Shown here in pieces: positions 34,026-42,223 of a stretch of DNA of 64,000 nucleotides. The notes under the pieces were generated by a model that was given only the letters and a program-made list of their open reading frames with translations, was not told the origin of the DNA and did no database searches. The position numbers and the translations under genes were made by a program. Numbering within the stretch: position 1 is the stretch's first letter; each line of letters starts with the position of its first letter. Source of the DNA: Kaustia mangrovi (GTDB taxonomy: Bacteria > Pseudomonadota > Alphaproteobacteria > Rhizobiales > Im1). The DNA lies in contig NZ_CP058214.1 in assembly GCF_015482775.1 (NCBI RefSeq), forward strand, positions 3,896,501 through 3,960,500, given 5' to 3'.

Positions 34026-34565
34026 ATGAGAACATGGAGCGTTTGTGCAATGGTTGCCATCTTGGCGACAGGTTCTGTCGCAACCGTTTCAGCGGAGGAT
34101 GGCCCCATCATCGTCCCGGAGCGCATCCAGGAGATCGCCCTGGAATTTCCGGTATCCAAGAGGCTTGAGATTGACTGGGCCGAGGCCGAAGCGTCCGACG
34201 TGGCGCGGTATATGGGGTTTCTCGCGGCGACCACTGTCATTGCGGAGAAAATCGCCAAAGGGAATAGTCGCGAAAGGCCCTCAGATGACGATTATCGGGC
34301 CGCGTTAACCGCCCAGTGCATAGGGCCTCCCAACAAACCCCCGCTCGTGCAGGAATACTGGGAGTCTGAGGTGCCAGCCTTCTACAACTCGAAAGTCCGG
34401 GCGACCCTGCGTGAGGCGGTCGGGCCCCTGGCCGTGGAGATTGCCAGCAACTGGGGCGAGGGCCAGGACAAGGCATGGAGTACGGTCGATGCGACTTGGC
34501 CGACGAAAGCGGACGCCTATTTCGACAAGGTCCTGAATGTGAGGCCATTGGTCGGCAATGACTGA
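34026..34565 (+). CDS. Exported protein of unknown function (accessory gene)
   Basis: 179 aa with a Sec signal peptide (cleavage about residue 23, ATVSA). The mature part has no recognised domain; notable are TAQCIGPPNKPPLVQEYWES and a helical C-terminus. GGGGGAG directly precedes the ATG. Base composition is visibly lower in GC than the flanking head genes. It opens a three-gene accessory cassette between gpF and the protease, and a 200-base AT-richer gap before it may hold a promoter. A lysogenic-conversion or superinfection-exclusion role is possible. Confidence 0.7.
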   Translation: MRTWSVCAMVAILATGSVATVSAEDGPIIVPERIQEIALEFPVSKRLEIDWAEAEASDVARYMGFLAATTVIAEKIAKGNSRERPSDDDYRAALTAQCIGPPNKPPLVQEYWESEVPAFYNSKVRATLREAVGPLAVEIASNWGEGQDKAWSTVDATWPTKADAYFDKVLNVRPLVGND

Positions 34566-35036
34566 ATGACGGACTTTCTCACCTGTTTGGGCGATATCCT
34601 GACGCGTTGGCCGGCCCTCGACGTCGCGCTTGCTGTGGCGTGGTGGTGGTGGATATCACGCGCATGGCGCGGTGCACCCGCACCTCCGGACGGCGAGAAA
34701 ACGGACGAGCGCCAGCTCGGCGCGATGGTCATCCAGGGGCAAGTGAACGGCATCATAACAGGCTGTTCCATCATAATCGCAGGCGCGGGTACCTTCTTTG
34801 CAATCGCTCAGAAGGCTTCCGGCGGCTTCGTCTCGACGCATATAGCGTGGGCAGGCACTTGGGCGGTCTTCGGGCTCATCGTGGCTCTATACACGACAGC
34901 GATCCTGCCTCCGAAGGTGCCTCGCTACAATGTGGTCCGAGACAAGGCGACATCTCTTGCCTGCGCAATGGCGCTGTTTTTTCCGCTGGCGGCTGGCTTG
35001 CGTTTCGCGGCCGGGCTCTGGACGTATCTGCAATAG
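34566..35036 (+). CDS. Membrane protein of unknown function (accessory gene)
   Basis: 156 aa with four hydrophobic stretches (about 18-33, 58-82, 90-112 and 130-152) and a short charged loop near 40-52. The ATG follows the previous stop directly, so the exported and membrane proteins are probably made together and may act as a pair. Not found in Mu. Confidence 0.68.
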   Translation: MTDFLTCLGDILTRWPALDVALAVAWWWWISRAWRGAPAPPDGEKTDERQLGAMVIQGQVNGIITGCSIIIAGAGTFFAIAQKASGGFVSTHIAWAGTWAVFGLIVALYTTAILPPKVPRYNVVRDKATSLACAMALFFPLAAGLRFAAGLWTYLQ

Positions 35037-35047
35037 CGGAGAGTGTC

Positions 35048-35257
35048 GTGAGCCGTCGAACAGGCAAGATCACAAAAAGCCAGATCGATCGCCTGTATCC
35101 CTATCAAGTCGAGATCGTCGATCCGCCCGCCGGCCCGGGTCGGCGGATCGACGATCTCTATGCCTTCCTTCACGAGCATGGCTATGCCTTCAAGACGCAC
35201 GGCGGGAGCGACCGGCGGGCAGAGGGCGAACTGTTAAGATCCCAAATTCACATATAA
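35048..35257 (+). CDS. Small hypothetical protein (accessory gene)
   Basis: 69 aa from a GTG with GGAG about 8 bases upstream. Basic N-terminus (SRRTGKITKSQIDRLYPYQV), central PPAGPGRRIDDLYAFL and an aromatic HEHGYAFKTH. No family recognised; cytosolic. Last gene of the accessory cassette. Confidence 0.55.
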   Translation: MSRRTGKITKSQIDRLYPYQVEIVDPPAGPGRRIDDLYAFLHEHGYAFKTHGGSDRRAEGELLRSQIHI

Positions 35258-35407
35258 AAGGATTCATGCCCGACCATCTGCGGTAGTGCTTGGCGAGCAA
35301 ATTATACCTAGACGAGATCATCGGATTCTGCGTAGGATGACATCGCATTCTCTGGGGGGATGCAAAATCTGAGGCAACGATACTCAACCAAGGAGGGGGG
35401 CTTTGGG

Positions 35408-35605
35408 ATGAGGCTTATCTGCCTGAAATGCAGGCACGCGCCTGATGTTTCCGGGCAACCGGAAACCCATAAGATCGCAGTGTCTCAGGAGTGCAGCGCC
35501 GAACGGCGCCGGATGCACGCCAGCAAGACGGAGCGACGATCACTCTCTCCCCCGAATATCTCGGTTTCCGAGCCTATCGAGCGCGGCAGCTTCCGCTACG
35601 CGTAA
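35408..35605 (+). CDS. Possible small protein
   Basis: 65 aa. AGGAGG precedes the ATG at 35408 by about ten bases, but the sequence (one CxxC: LICLKCRHAP) has no recognised domain and the composition is poor. May be a remnant or spurious. Confidence 0.3.
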   Translation: MRLICLKCRHAPDVSGQPETHKIAVSQECSAERRRMHASKTERRSLSPPNISVSEPIERGSFRYA

Positions 35606-35982
35606 TCCCGAACCGTCACTCGGTTCTGTCGCCCATCGCGACACTCGCGGATAACGGCTGTAGCGGATAGCAGTCCCACGGGTGGGGATTGTCTGGACAA
35701 TCCGACGCCGGCGGTAGCCGGTCGGTCCCACGGTAAGATAGGCCGGGGGAGTATGAGTGTCTCGCTGGTGGGGGGAACGATCAGCGGGGCACTCTTTATC
35801 ACGCGCCGAAACCCCGAAGACGGATACGCGCCCCGTGAGGGCTTGCCTGTGGCATGGCGGCGCCCGATCCCTTCGAGCCGGCCGCACCCGCTTTCAAACG
35901 CTTTCGATTTGCCTTCAATCGATATCGTGAGGAGAGACCGCCCGGTCGATCTGTAGCTGGGTCTGTAGCTGGGGCGGCTGGA
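35606..35982. other. Non-coding stretch between accessory cassette and head operon
   Basis: About 380 bases with no convincing gene. A direct repeat CTGTAGCTGGGT/G occurs near 35951-35973, just before the second late-block dyad. Confidence 0.5.
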
Positions 35983-36003
35983 CCCCGACAGGTGTCGGGG
36001 GCA
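35983..36003 (+). promoter_or_regulatory. Late-block dyad 2 (candidate Mor/C site)
   Basis: CCCCGAC-AGGT-GTCGGGGGCA, 32 bases before the protease ATG; identical in all fixed positions and direction to the copies at 26258 and 49469. CATTCT about 21 bases downstream is a possible -10 box. Confidence 0.6.
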
Positions 36004-36035
36004 TTCGGCCAGGCGGCTGTCGCCATTCTGGCCAC

Positions 36036-37010
36036 ATGACGCAGCGATCCGCAACCTTGTTTCCGGCACTGCTTGCCGTGGCCGCCGAAGGGACGGCGCC
36101 CGAATGGGTGCAACTCGTTCCGGCCGGCGAGAGCCACGCCATCGACGGCCGCACATTCCGGCTGGACAATCCCGCCGCCGTCATTGCGACATCGATGCGG
36201 CCGGGCATCGAGCTGGCGGTCGACTGGGAACATGCCCAGGATCACCGCGCCGGCGACGGCGGTATGGCGCCGGCGGCCGGCTGGATTACCGAGCTTGCCG
36301 AGCGCGACGGCGCGATCTGGGGTCGGGTTGAATGGACCGAGCGGGGCCGCGCCTCCGTCGAGGGCCGCGAGTATCGCTACATCTCCCCGAGCCTCCTGCA
36401 CGACAAGGCGCGCCGCGTCGTGCGCATCATCGGCGCGGGGCTGGTCAACCGGCCGGCGCTCGTGATGCCGGCTCTTGCACGCGAAACCACTCCCAAGGAG
36501 CCAGAGATGGACAAGGAACTCCTGGCGGCGCTCGGGCTCGAGCCCGACGCCTCCAAAGCCGACGCGCTCGAGGCCGTCGGCAAGCTGAAGGGCGACCTTC
36601 AGTCGGCCCAGGCCCGAGCGGAAACGCCGAGCCTGGACAAGTTCGTGCCGCGCGCGGATTACGACGCGGCGCTCACCCGGGCCACGGCCGCCGAGCAGAC
36701 GCTGGCGGAGCGCGAAGACGCAGTCCGCGAGGCGGAGATCGCCGAGCTCGTCGACGGTGCGGTGAAGGCCGGCAAGATCGCCCCGGCCAATCGCGACTTC
36801 TATGTCGCGACCGCCCGCGAGGAGGGCGGGCTGGAGCGGCTCAAGACCTTCGTGGAGAGCGCCCCGCAGGTCGTCGCCAAATCCGGCCTCGACGACAAGG
36901 ATGCGCCCGGCGGCCCCGGCGCGCTGACCGATACGGAGAAAGCCGTCTGCCGCCAGCTCGGCATGACGGAGGAGGACTACGCCAAGTCCAGGAACGAGGA
37001 GACCGCTTGA
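36036..37010 (+). CDS. Head maturation protease (Mu gpI-like), with internal scaffold
   Basis: 324 aa. N-terminal Mu-I protease domain (about 10-150): VQLVPAGESHAIDGRTFRLD, LAVDWEHAQDH, then RYISPSLLHDKARRVVRIIG. The C-terminal half (from about 158) is a helical, acidic scaffold segment. It should cleave scaffold and itself during procapsid maturation. An internal start at 36507 makes the scaffold alone. Confidence 0.9.
   Translation: MTQRSATLFPALLAVAAEGTAPEWVQLVPAGESHAIDGRTFRLDNPAAVIATSMRPGIELAVDWEHAQDHRAGDGGMAPAAGWITELAERDGAIWGRVEWTERGRASVEGREYRYISPSLLHDKARRVVRIIGAGLVNRPALVMPALARETTPKEPEMDKELLAALGLEPDASKADALEAVGKLKGDLQSAQARAETPSLDKFVPRADYDAALTRATAAEQTLAEREDAVREAEIAELVDGAVKAGKIAPANRDFYVATAREEGGLERLKTFVESAPQVVAKSGLDDKDAPGGPGALTDTEKAVCRQLGMTEEDYAKSRNEETA
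36507..37010 (+). CDS. Scaffold protein made from an internal start (Mu gpZ-like)
   Basis: 167 aa, in frame with the protease gene. AAGGAG (36495-36500) sits 6 bases before ATG 36507, the best ribosome site in the region. The product (MDKELLAALGLEPDASKADA onward) is coiled and acidic like phage scaffolds. Mu makes gpZ from within gene I in exactly this way. Confidence 0.72.
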   Translation: MDKELLAALGLEPDASKADALEAVGKLKGDLQSAQARAETPSLDKFVPRADYDAALTRATAAEQTLAEREDAVREAEIAELVDGAVKAGKIAPANRDFYVATAREEGGLERLKTFVESAPQVVAKSGLDDKDAPGGPGALTDTEKAVCRQLGMTEEDYAKSRNEETA

Positions 37011-37011
37011 C

Positions 37012-37425
37012 ATGACGGCGCTGACACGGGACCGCAACACGCCGCGCGCGGCCGGCGACATCGACGAGCACGACGCCAAGGGCGGCGTGCGCATCTTCGC
37101 CGGCTCCATCGTCTGCCTGGACGCCACCGGCCATGCCGTGCCGGGCGCGACGGCGGCCGATCTCACCGCGGCCGGCCGGGCGGAAGCCCATATCGACAAT
37201 CGCGACGGGGCAGACGCGGATCTCCGCGTGCCGACACGGCGCGGCATCTTCCGCGTCGCCAATGACGGGGCCGACCCGGTCGACCGCACCCATATCGGCG
37301 CCGACTGCTACGTGGTCGACGACCAGACCGTGGCGGCGACCGATGGCGGCGGCACGCGTTCCGTCGCCGGCCCGGTCGTCAATATCGACGCGCTCGGCGT
37401 CTGGGTCCGCCTCGGCGTCGTCTAA
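37012..37425 (+). CDS. Probable capsid decoration / stabilisation protein
   Basis: 137 aa, beta-rich, Gly/Ala/Val-rich (GGVRIFAGSIVCLDATGHAV; RGIFRVANDGADPVDRTHIG). Position between scaffold and major capsid gene is typical of decoration proteins in Mu-like and lambdoid phages. Starts one base after the protease stop. Confidence 0.68.
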   Translation: MTALTRDRNTPRAAGDIDEHDAKGGVRIFAGSIVCLDATGHAVPGATAADLTAAGRAEAHIDNRDGADADLRVPTRRGIFRVANDGADPVDRTHIGADCYVVDDQTVAATDGGGTRSVAGPVVNIDALGVWVRLGVV

Positions 37426-37440
37426 CTCAAGGGACATCCC

Positions 37441-38334
37441 ATGCTGATCAACAGGACCAATCTCGACGCCATTCGCGTCGGCTTCAAATCGTCCTTCCAG
37501 GCCGGCCTCGGCCAGGCGCCATCGCAGTACAAGCGCGTCGCCACCGTCGTGCCGTCCTCGACGAAGGAACAGAAATACGGCTGGCTCGGCAAGGTTCCCA
37601 ATGTGCGCGAATGGGTCGGCCCGCGCGCGCTCCAGAACCTCCAGGAGCACGACTACGCCATCAAGGAGAAGCCCTGGGAGCTGACCATCGCGGTCGACCG
37701 CGACGACATCGAGACCGACAATCTCGGCATCTACAAGCCGATGTTCGAGGAGATGGGTTCGTCGGCCGGTTCGCACTACGACCTGATCACCTTCTCCACG
37801 CTGAAGAAGGGCTTCGAGCTGCCCTGCTATGACGGGCAGGCCTATTTCGATACCGACCATCCGGTGCTCGACGAGGACGGCAACGAGACCTCCGTCGCCA
37901 ATACCGATGGCGGCGCTGGCGCGCCCTGGTTCCTGATGGCGGCCAACAGGCCGCTCAAGCCCGTCATCCTCCAGAAGCGCAAGGACTTCGAGTTCGTCGC
38001 CAAGGACGATCTCAAGGACGATAACGTCTTCATGAACAAGGAGTTCGTGTACGGCACGGACGCCCGGTTCAACACGGGCTTCGGCTTCTGGCAGATGTGC
38101 TGGGGCTCCGCCCAGCCGCTCACACCCGCCAACTACGAGACGGGCCGCACGGCGCTGACCGCCATGAAGGGCGACTATGGCCGTCCGCTCGGCCTGATGC
38201 CCAATCTCCTGGTCGTCGGACCGGGCAACGAGGGCGCCGGGCGCGACATCCTCAAATCCATGCTCGTCAATGGCGGCGAGAGCAACAAATGGGCGGGAAC
38301 GGCCGAGTTGCTCGTCGTGCCCTGGCTCGCGTAA
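37441..38334 (+). CDS. Major capsid protein (Mu gpT-like)
   Basis: 297 aa, HK97-like fold of the Mu gpT family: FKSSFQAGLGQAPSQYKRVA, KYGWLGKVPNVREW, YDGQAYFDTDHPV and a C-terminal WAGTAELLVVPWLA. Forms the icosahedral shell. Translation is probably strong given the position behind the scaffold. Confidence 0.95.
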   Translation: MLINRTNLDAIRVGFKSSFQAGLGQAPSQYKRVATVVPSSTKEQKYGWLGKVPNVREWVGPRALQNLQEHDYAIKEKPWELTIAVDRDDIETDNLGIYKPMFEEMGSSAGSHYDLITFSTLKKGFELPCYDGQAYFDTDHPVLDEDGNETSVANTDGGAGAPWFLMAANRPLKPVILQKRKDFEFVAKDDLKDDNVFMNKEFVYGTDARFNTGFGFWQMCWGSAQPLTPANYETGRTALTAMKGDYGRPLGLMPNLLVVGPGNEGAGRDILKSMLVNGGESNKWAGTAELLVVPWLA

Positions 38335-38346
38335 CCGGAGGCCCCC

Positions 38347-38655
38347 ATGGCAGCGAAAAGCCAGACAAAGGCGGCTGAGAACAAGGCCGCCACCACCGAT
38401 GCACCCCAGCCGCCAGCCCAGGGCGGAGCCGGCGATACGGCCGGCTCCGCAAAGGGCAACGAGGCAGGGGCCGGCACGGATGTGCTGGAAGTCACCGCGC
38501 GGCAGGACCGCCGCCGGCGGGCCGGCTTCGCCTTCGGGCGAGCGGCTGTCCGGATCCCAGTCGCCGATCTCACAGAAGCACAGATCGGCGCGATCGAGGC
38601 GGACCCGCAGCTCGTCGCCACGCGCAAGACGGCGGACGGCAAGCCCGAGACTTGA
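38347..38655 (+). CDS. Mu gp35-like protein (FluMu N-terminal domain)
   Basis: 102 aa. Low-complexity N-terminal half (Ala/Lys/Gly), then the gp35 core: DVLEVTARQDRRRRAGFAFG and VADLTEAQIGAIEADPQLVA. Found downstream of the capsid gene in Mu-like phages; role in the head is undefined. Two stem-loops follow. Confidence 0.8.
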   Translation: MAAKSQTKAAENKAATTDAPQPPAQGGAGDTAGSAKGNEAGAGTDVLEVTARQDRRRRAGFAFGRAAVRIPVADLTEAQIGAIEADPQLVATRKTADGKPET

Positions 38656-38665
38656 GGTTCTCCCC

Positions 38666-38729
38666 GGAGCGGCCGGCCGTCAGCCGCTCCACTCGGGCCC
38701 CCGGCGACGGTGTGCGCCGGGGGCATTTT
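38666..38729 (+). terminator. Tandem stem-loops, the second a rho-independent-type terminator, inside the head-tail operon
   Basis: First stem GGAGCGGC/GCCGCTCC (38666-38690). Second stem GCCCCCGGCG/CGCCGGGGGC (38697-38724, 8-base loop) followed by ATTTT. The second has full intrinsic-terminator form. Placed after the capsid genes, it would reduce transcription into baseplate and fibre genes, giving more capsid than tail product. Confidence 0.7.
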
Positions 38730-38753
38730 CGTCCAGCGAGGTGAGCTCTCCCC

Positions 38754-39167
38754 ATGTACGCGACCGAGGCCGATATCGACCGGCTCTATCCGGGCCAGCT
38801 CGACCGTCTCGCCTGGGACATGGAGGCGGAGGCGCGCGACACCGCGCGGATCGCCGCCGCGCTCTCCGACGCCACGGCCTTCGTCAACTCCTATATCGCG
38901 GCGCGCTACCCGCTGCCGCTGTCGACAGTGCCCGACGTGCTGGTCACCCTCTGCGTCGACATCGCGCTCTGGCGCCTCGCCTCGACCGCCGATCTCCTCA
39001 CCGAGGAGATCTCCTACCGCCACAAGCACGCTCACGACTGGCTGAAGGACGTCGCCGCCGGCCGCGCCGCCCTCGATGTCCCCGCCGGCACGCCCGAGGC
39101 GACCGCCCCGGACCTTCCCGAGCTCGACGCGCCCGAGCGCCTGTTCCGCCGCGAAAGGGGGCTCTAG
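38754..39167 (+). CDS. Head-tail connector (DUF1320, Mu gp36-like)
   Basis: 137 aa. Typical gp36 pattern: YATEADIDRLYPGQLDRLAW, AALSDATAFVNSYIAARYPL, VPDVLVTLCVDIALWRL. Connects the portal to the tail. AGGTGAG precedes the ATG; it ends directly before gene G. Confidence 0.88.
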   Translation: MYATEADIDRLYPGQLDRLAWDMEAEARDTARIAAALSDATAFVNSYIAARYPLPLSTVPDVLVTLCVDIALWRLASTADLLTEEISYRHKHAHDWLKDVAAGRAALDVPAGTPEATAPDLPELDAPERLFRRERGL

Positions 39168-39673
39168 ATGTCGTCTGTCTCCATATCGGCCGATGTCGAG
39201 GGGCTCGCGCAAGCGGTCGCGGCCATCGACCGGCTTGCCGAGCTGCCCACAAACGACCTGCTCGACGTGATCGGGGCGACGGGCGAAAGCCAGACGCGCC
39301 GGCGGATCGAGGAGGAAAAGACCGCGCCGGACGGCACGCCCTGGGCGCCGAACCGGGCCGGCACCTCCATCCTGCTTCAGACCGGACGGCACCTGCGCGA
39401 CTCCATCGGCTATCGCGTCGGTTCGGACGAAGTCGAGTGGGGCTCCGCCTGGGAGCATGCGGACGTCCACCAGTTCGGCATGACGATCAAGCCGCGCAAT
39501 GCCAAAGCGCTGAGCTTCGAGATCGGCGGCGAGACGGTCTTCGCCCGCGAGGTGACGATCCCCACGCGGCCGTTCCTGGGGCTCTCGGCCGACAACGAGG
39601 CGGAGATCGCGGAGGTGATCGACGACTTCATCGACGCGACCATCGGGGGCACCCCCTCGGGGGGACGCCATGA
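39168..39673 (+). CDS. Tail completion protein (Mu gpG-like virion morphogenesis), stop codon lost by frameshift
   Basis: About 168 aa of phage virion morphogenesis (gpG) family: TGESQTRRRIEEEKTAPDGT, PWAPNRAGTSILL, WGSAWEHADVHQFGMTIKPR, RPFLGLSADNEAEIAEVIDD. The frame has no stop here; as read, it stays open through gene 37 and joins gene V at 40131, giving 515 codons. A -1 slip on G GGG GGA (39659-39665), or one more G in that run, would end it at TGA 39671-39673, exactly overlapping the next ATG as at other junctions. A missing G (assembly error or real deletion) is the simplest view. Confidence 0.75.
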
Positions 39674-40134
39674 GCATGCCCAGGATCGCGGATCTCCTGG
39701 ACGCCATCGTCGCCGAGCTCGGCGCGCTCGACGGCATCGAGGATTGCGACCGCCATGGCGGCCGGTTCGATGTCGCCGAACTCAAGCGTTTCGCGGTCAA
39801 GGCACCCGCCATCCGGGTCGCCGCGCTCGGCATCCGCGCGGTGAGCCAGGTCGACACCGGCGAGCAGGATGCGCGCCTTCGCATCGGTGCCTTCATCGCG
39901 ACGAAGGACCGCCCGGAGCGGACGCGCGACGATGCCGCGCTCGCCTACGTCCAGCGCGTGATCGAGACCGCCCAGCTCGGCCGCTGGGGGCAGCTCAAGG
40001 TGCACCCGGCGCGCGATCTCACCGCCGAGAGCCTCTATTCCGGCGAGGTCCAGACGACCGGCATCGCGCTTTGGGGCGTGGTGTGGACCCAGACGGTGCG
40101 CATCGGCGACCCGGACACGGAGATCGCCCCATGA
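39670..40134 (+). CDS. DUF1834 tail protein (Mu gp37-like)
   Basis: 154 aa, Mu gp37 family (MPRIADLLDAIVAELGALDG; QDARLRIGAFIATKDRPERT; LYSGEVQTTGIALWGVVWTQ). Probably a tail-terminator-type protein joining head and tail. Its frame differs from gene G; ATGA overlap with gene V. Confidence 0.82.
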   Translation: MSMPRIADLLDAIVAELGALDGIEDCDRHGGRFDVAELKRFAVKAPAIRVAALGIRAVSQVDTGEQDARLRIGAFIATKDRPERTRDDAALAYVQRVIETAQLGRWGQLKVHPARDLTAESLYSGEVQTTGIALWGVVWTQTVRIGDPDTEIAP

Positions 40135-40715
40135 GCTGGGCGGGCGACATCGAGATCCAGCTCGCCGAGGTGGAGCGCCGGCTCGCCAATACGGTGCGCG
40201 TCGGCAAGGTGGCCGAGCTCGACGCCGCCAGGGGGCTGGTGCGCGTGGAGATCGCGCAAGACCGCGACGGCAACCCGGTGCTCACCCCCTGGCTGCCCTG
40301 GAGCGAGCGCGCCGGCGGCATCCGCACATGGTCCCCGCCGAGCGTCGGCGAGCAGGTGCGCGTCGTCTCGCCCTCCGGCGAGGTGGCGCAGGGCTGGGTC
40401 GATCCGGGCGGCTTCTCATCCGATCACCCGGCACCGTCCGACGATGGCGGCCGCCATGTCATCGACAATGGCGAGGTCCGCGTGGAGATCGCCCGCGACG
40501 AGGTGATCGTGACGCGCGCCGGCGACGTCGTCGAGATGCGCGACGGCTATATCCGCCTGCTCCAGCACGACAACGATGCCCGCCTCGTCGCCCATGCCGA
40601 CCAGGCCAAGATCGCCTGGGCGCTGCCGACCGAACGCGCCGTCTTCGTCGATGGCGATGGCATCTGGCTCACCGAGGATGCGGGCCGGAAGGACGATCCG
40701 TTCCCGGACATTTGA
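40131..40715 (+). CDS. Baseplate assembly protein V (Mu gp45-like spike)
   Basis: 194 aa. OB-fold/beta-helix spike of the contractile tail: ANTVRVGKVAELDAARGLVR, RAGGIRTWSPPSVGEQVRVV, SPSGEVAQGWVDPGG, then a repetitive beta region (VRVEIARDEVIVTRAGDVVE). The start at 40131 overlaps the gp37 stop (ATGA). It happens to be in frame with the open gene G. Confidence 0.88.
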   Translation: MSWAGDIEIQLAEVERRLANTVRVGKVAELDAARGLVRVEIAQDRDGNPVLTPWLPWSERAGGIRTWSPPSVGEQVRVVSPSGEVAQGWVDPGGFSSDHPAPSDDGGRHVIDNGEVRVEIARDEVIVTRAGDVVEMRDGYIRLLQHDNDARLVAHADQAKIAWALPTERAVFVDGDGIWLTEDAGRKDDPFPDI

Positions 40716-40744
40716 TGTCGTGGACATTTGAAGGAGGTTTCGAA

Positions 40745-40987
40745 GTGGCTTCGAAAGAGCTTTACAAGATCGTCGACGGCGTCTGGATCGCCGGCAAGTG
40801 GCACGAGCCGGGCGACAAGGTCGCGCTCACCCCGCAGGAGCGCAAATATCTGCCCTATTGGGCGCTCGCCCCGGTCAAGGCCCCCGCGAAAAAGCCGGCC
40901 GAGAAGACCGCGGCCAAGGCCCCGCCGGAGCCCGAGCGCCAGGCGAAGCCCGCCGCCAAGCCCGCCGCCAAGACGTCCCGGAGCTGA
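40745..40987 (+). CDS. Small Lys/Pro/Ala-tailed tail-operon protein
   Basis: 80 aa from GTG 40745 with AAGGAGG 7 bases upstream (an ATG at 40715 would add 10 residues). A short folded part (ELYKIVDGVWIAGKWHEPGD) precedes a disordered basic tail of Ala, Lys and Pro. Function unknown; it lies between spike and wedge genes. Confidence 0.6.
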   Translation: MASKELYKIVDGVWIAGKWHEPGDKVALTPQERKYLPYWALAPVKAPAKKPAEKTAAKAPPEPERQAKPAAKPAAKTSRS

Positions 40988-40991
40988 TCCC

Positions 40992-41348
40992 ATGCCCGGC
41001 CTCGATCGCGAGACGGGGAGCGCGACGGATGGCTTCGACCATGTCGTCCAGTCCATCGGCGTGATCCTCACCACGCCCAAGGCCACGCGCGTCATGCGCC
41101 GGGAGTTCGGCTCCGACGTGCCCGCGCTGCTCGACCGGCCGCTCAACGCCGCGACCGTGGTCGACGTGATGGTCGCGGCCGCCGACGCCATCGACCGGTG
41201 GGAGCCGCGCTTCCGGGCGGAGAGCATCGACGTCGCCGGCGGGCCGGACGGGCGGCTCGATATCGCGGTCTCCGGCACATATTTCCCGCGCGGCCATCTC
41301 GGCGACTTCACGCGGGCAAGCGAGGCACGCGCGGAGATGAGCCTGTGA
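40992..41348 (+). CDS. Baseplate wedge protein W (gp25-like, Mu gp46)
   Basis: 118 aa, GPW/gp25 family: VVQSIGVILTTPKATRVMRR, EFGSDVPALLDRPLN, WEPRFRAESIDV. Lysozyme-like baseplate wedge component shared by P2, Mu and T4. GTGA overlap with gene J. Confidence 0.9.
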   Translation: MPGLDRETGSATDGFDHVVQSIGVILTTPKATRVMRREFGSDVPALLDRPLNAATVVDVMVAAADAIDRWEPRFRAESIDVAGGPDGRLDIAVSGTYFPRGHLGDFTRASEARAEMSL

Positions 41349-42202
41349 CCGGCATCACATTCACGGATCTGGAGAACCTCGATCCCCCGCAGATCGTCGA
41401 CGAGCTGGACTACGAGACGCTGCTCGCCGCGATCCGCGCCGACCTGCTCGCGCGCTTCCCGGATGTGGAGGGGCTCATCGATCTGGAAAGCGAGCCGGCC
41501 CGCTATCTGATCGAGGCGGTCGCCTATCGCGAGCTCCTGCTGCGCGCCCGCGTCAACGATGCGGTGCGCGCCAACATGCTCGCCTTCGCCGGCGGCTCCG
41601 ATCTCGACCATCTCGCCGCCTTCTACGACGTGGTGCGTCTGGCGGCTGAGAGCGACGAGGCGCTCAGGCGGCGCACCGTGCTCGCCATTGCCGGGCGCTC
41701 GCCCGGCGGCACCGCGCCGCGCTACCGCTCCGTCGCGCTCGGGGCCGATATCCGCGTCGCCGACGCCATCGCCTGGCGCGACGATCTCTCGCCCGTCGTC
41801 CGGGTCGCCGTCTTCGCGACCGACAATGGCGGCATGGCGGACGCCGCGCTTCTGGAGGCGGTGCGCGTGGCGCTGAACGACCCGGCGGTGCGCATGGTCA
41901 ACGACACGATCGCGGTGCGCTCGGCCGTCACCACGACGGTCGATGTCGAGGCCGATATCTGGCTCCTGCCGGAGACGCCCAACTCCGTCTTCGACGTGCT
42001 GGAGGAGACCTTGCGCGAGGCCTGGGCCGCCGAGAGCGGCCTCGGCTTCGACATGACGCGCTCGTGGCTCACCGCCCGGCTCATGGTCTCCGGCGTTCAC
42101 CGTGTCGAGATCCGTGCGCCGGCCGAGAATGTCGTTCTGCCGCCCTTCGAGGCCGCGCGTTTCGGCACCATCACTCTCAACAATGCCGGGCGGGATTATT
42201 GA
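41345..42202 (+). CDS. Baseplate protein J (Mu gp47-like)
   Basis: 285 aa, baseplate J family (ESEPARYLIEAVAYRELLLR, VNDAVRANMLAFAGGSDLDH, RRRTVLAIAGRSPGGTAPRY, HRVEIRAPAENVVL). Forms the baseplate wedge ring with W and I. GTG start overlaps the W stop. A strong hairpin follows. Confidence 0.92.
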   Translation: MTGITFTDLENLDPPQIVDELDYETLLAAIRADLLARFPDVEGLIDLESEPARYLIEAVAYRELLLRARVNDAVRANMLAFAGGSDLDHLAAFYDVVRLAAESDEALRRRTVLAIAGRSPGGTAPRYRSVALGADIRVADAIAWRDDLSPVVRVAVFATDNGGMADAALLEAVRVALNDPAVRMVNDTIAVRSAVTTTVDVEADIWLLPETPNSVFDVLEETLREAWAAESGLGFDMTRSWLTARLMVSGVHRVEIRAPAENVVLPPFEAARFGTITLNNAGRDY

Positions 42203-42223
42203 TGGCTCTCTTGCGTCTAGAAC

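Noticed and set aside
39168-40715. A real 515-aa G-V fusion protein
   Set aside because: The middle part (39674-40130) is an Arg/Pro-rich out-of-frame reading of gene 37 and looks like no protein; V has its own ATG with the usual ATGA overlap.
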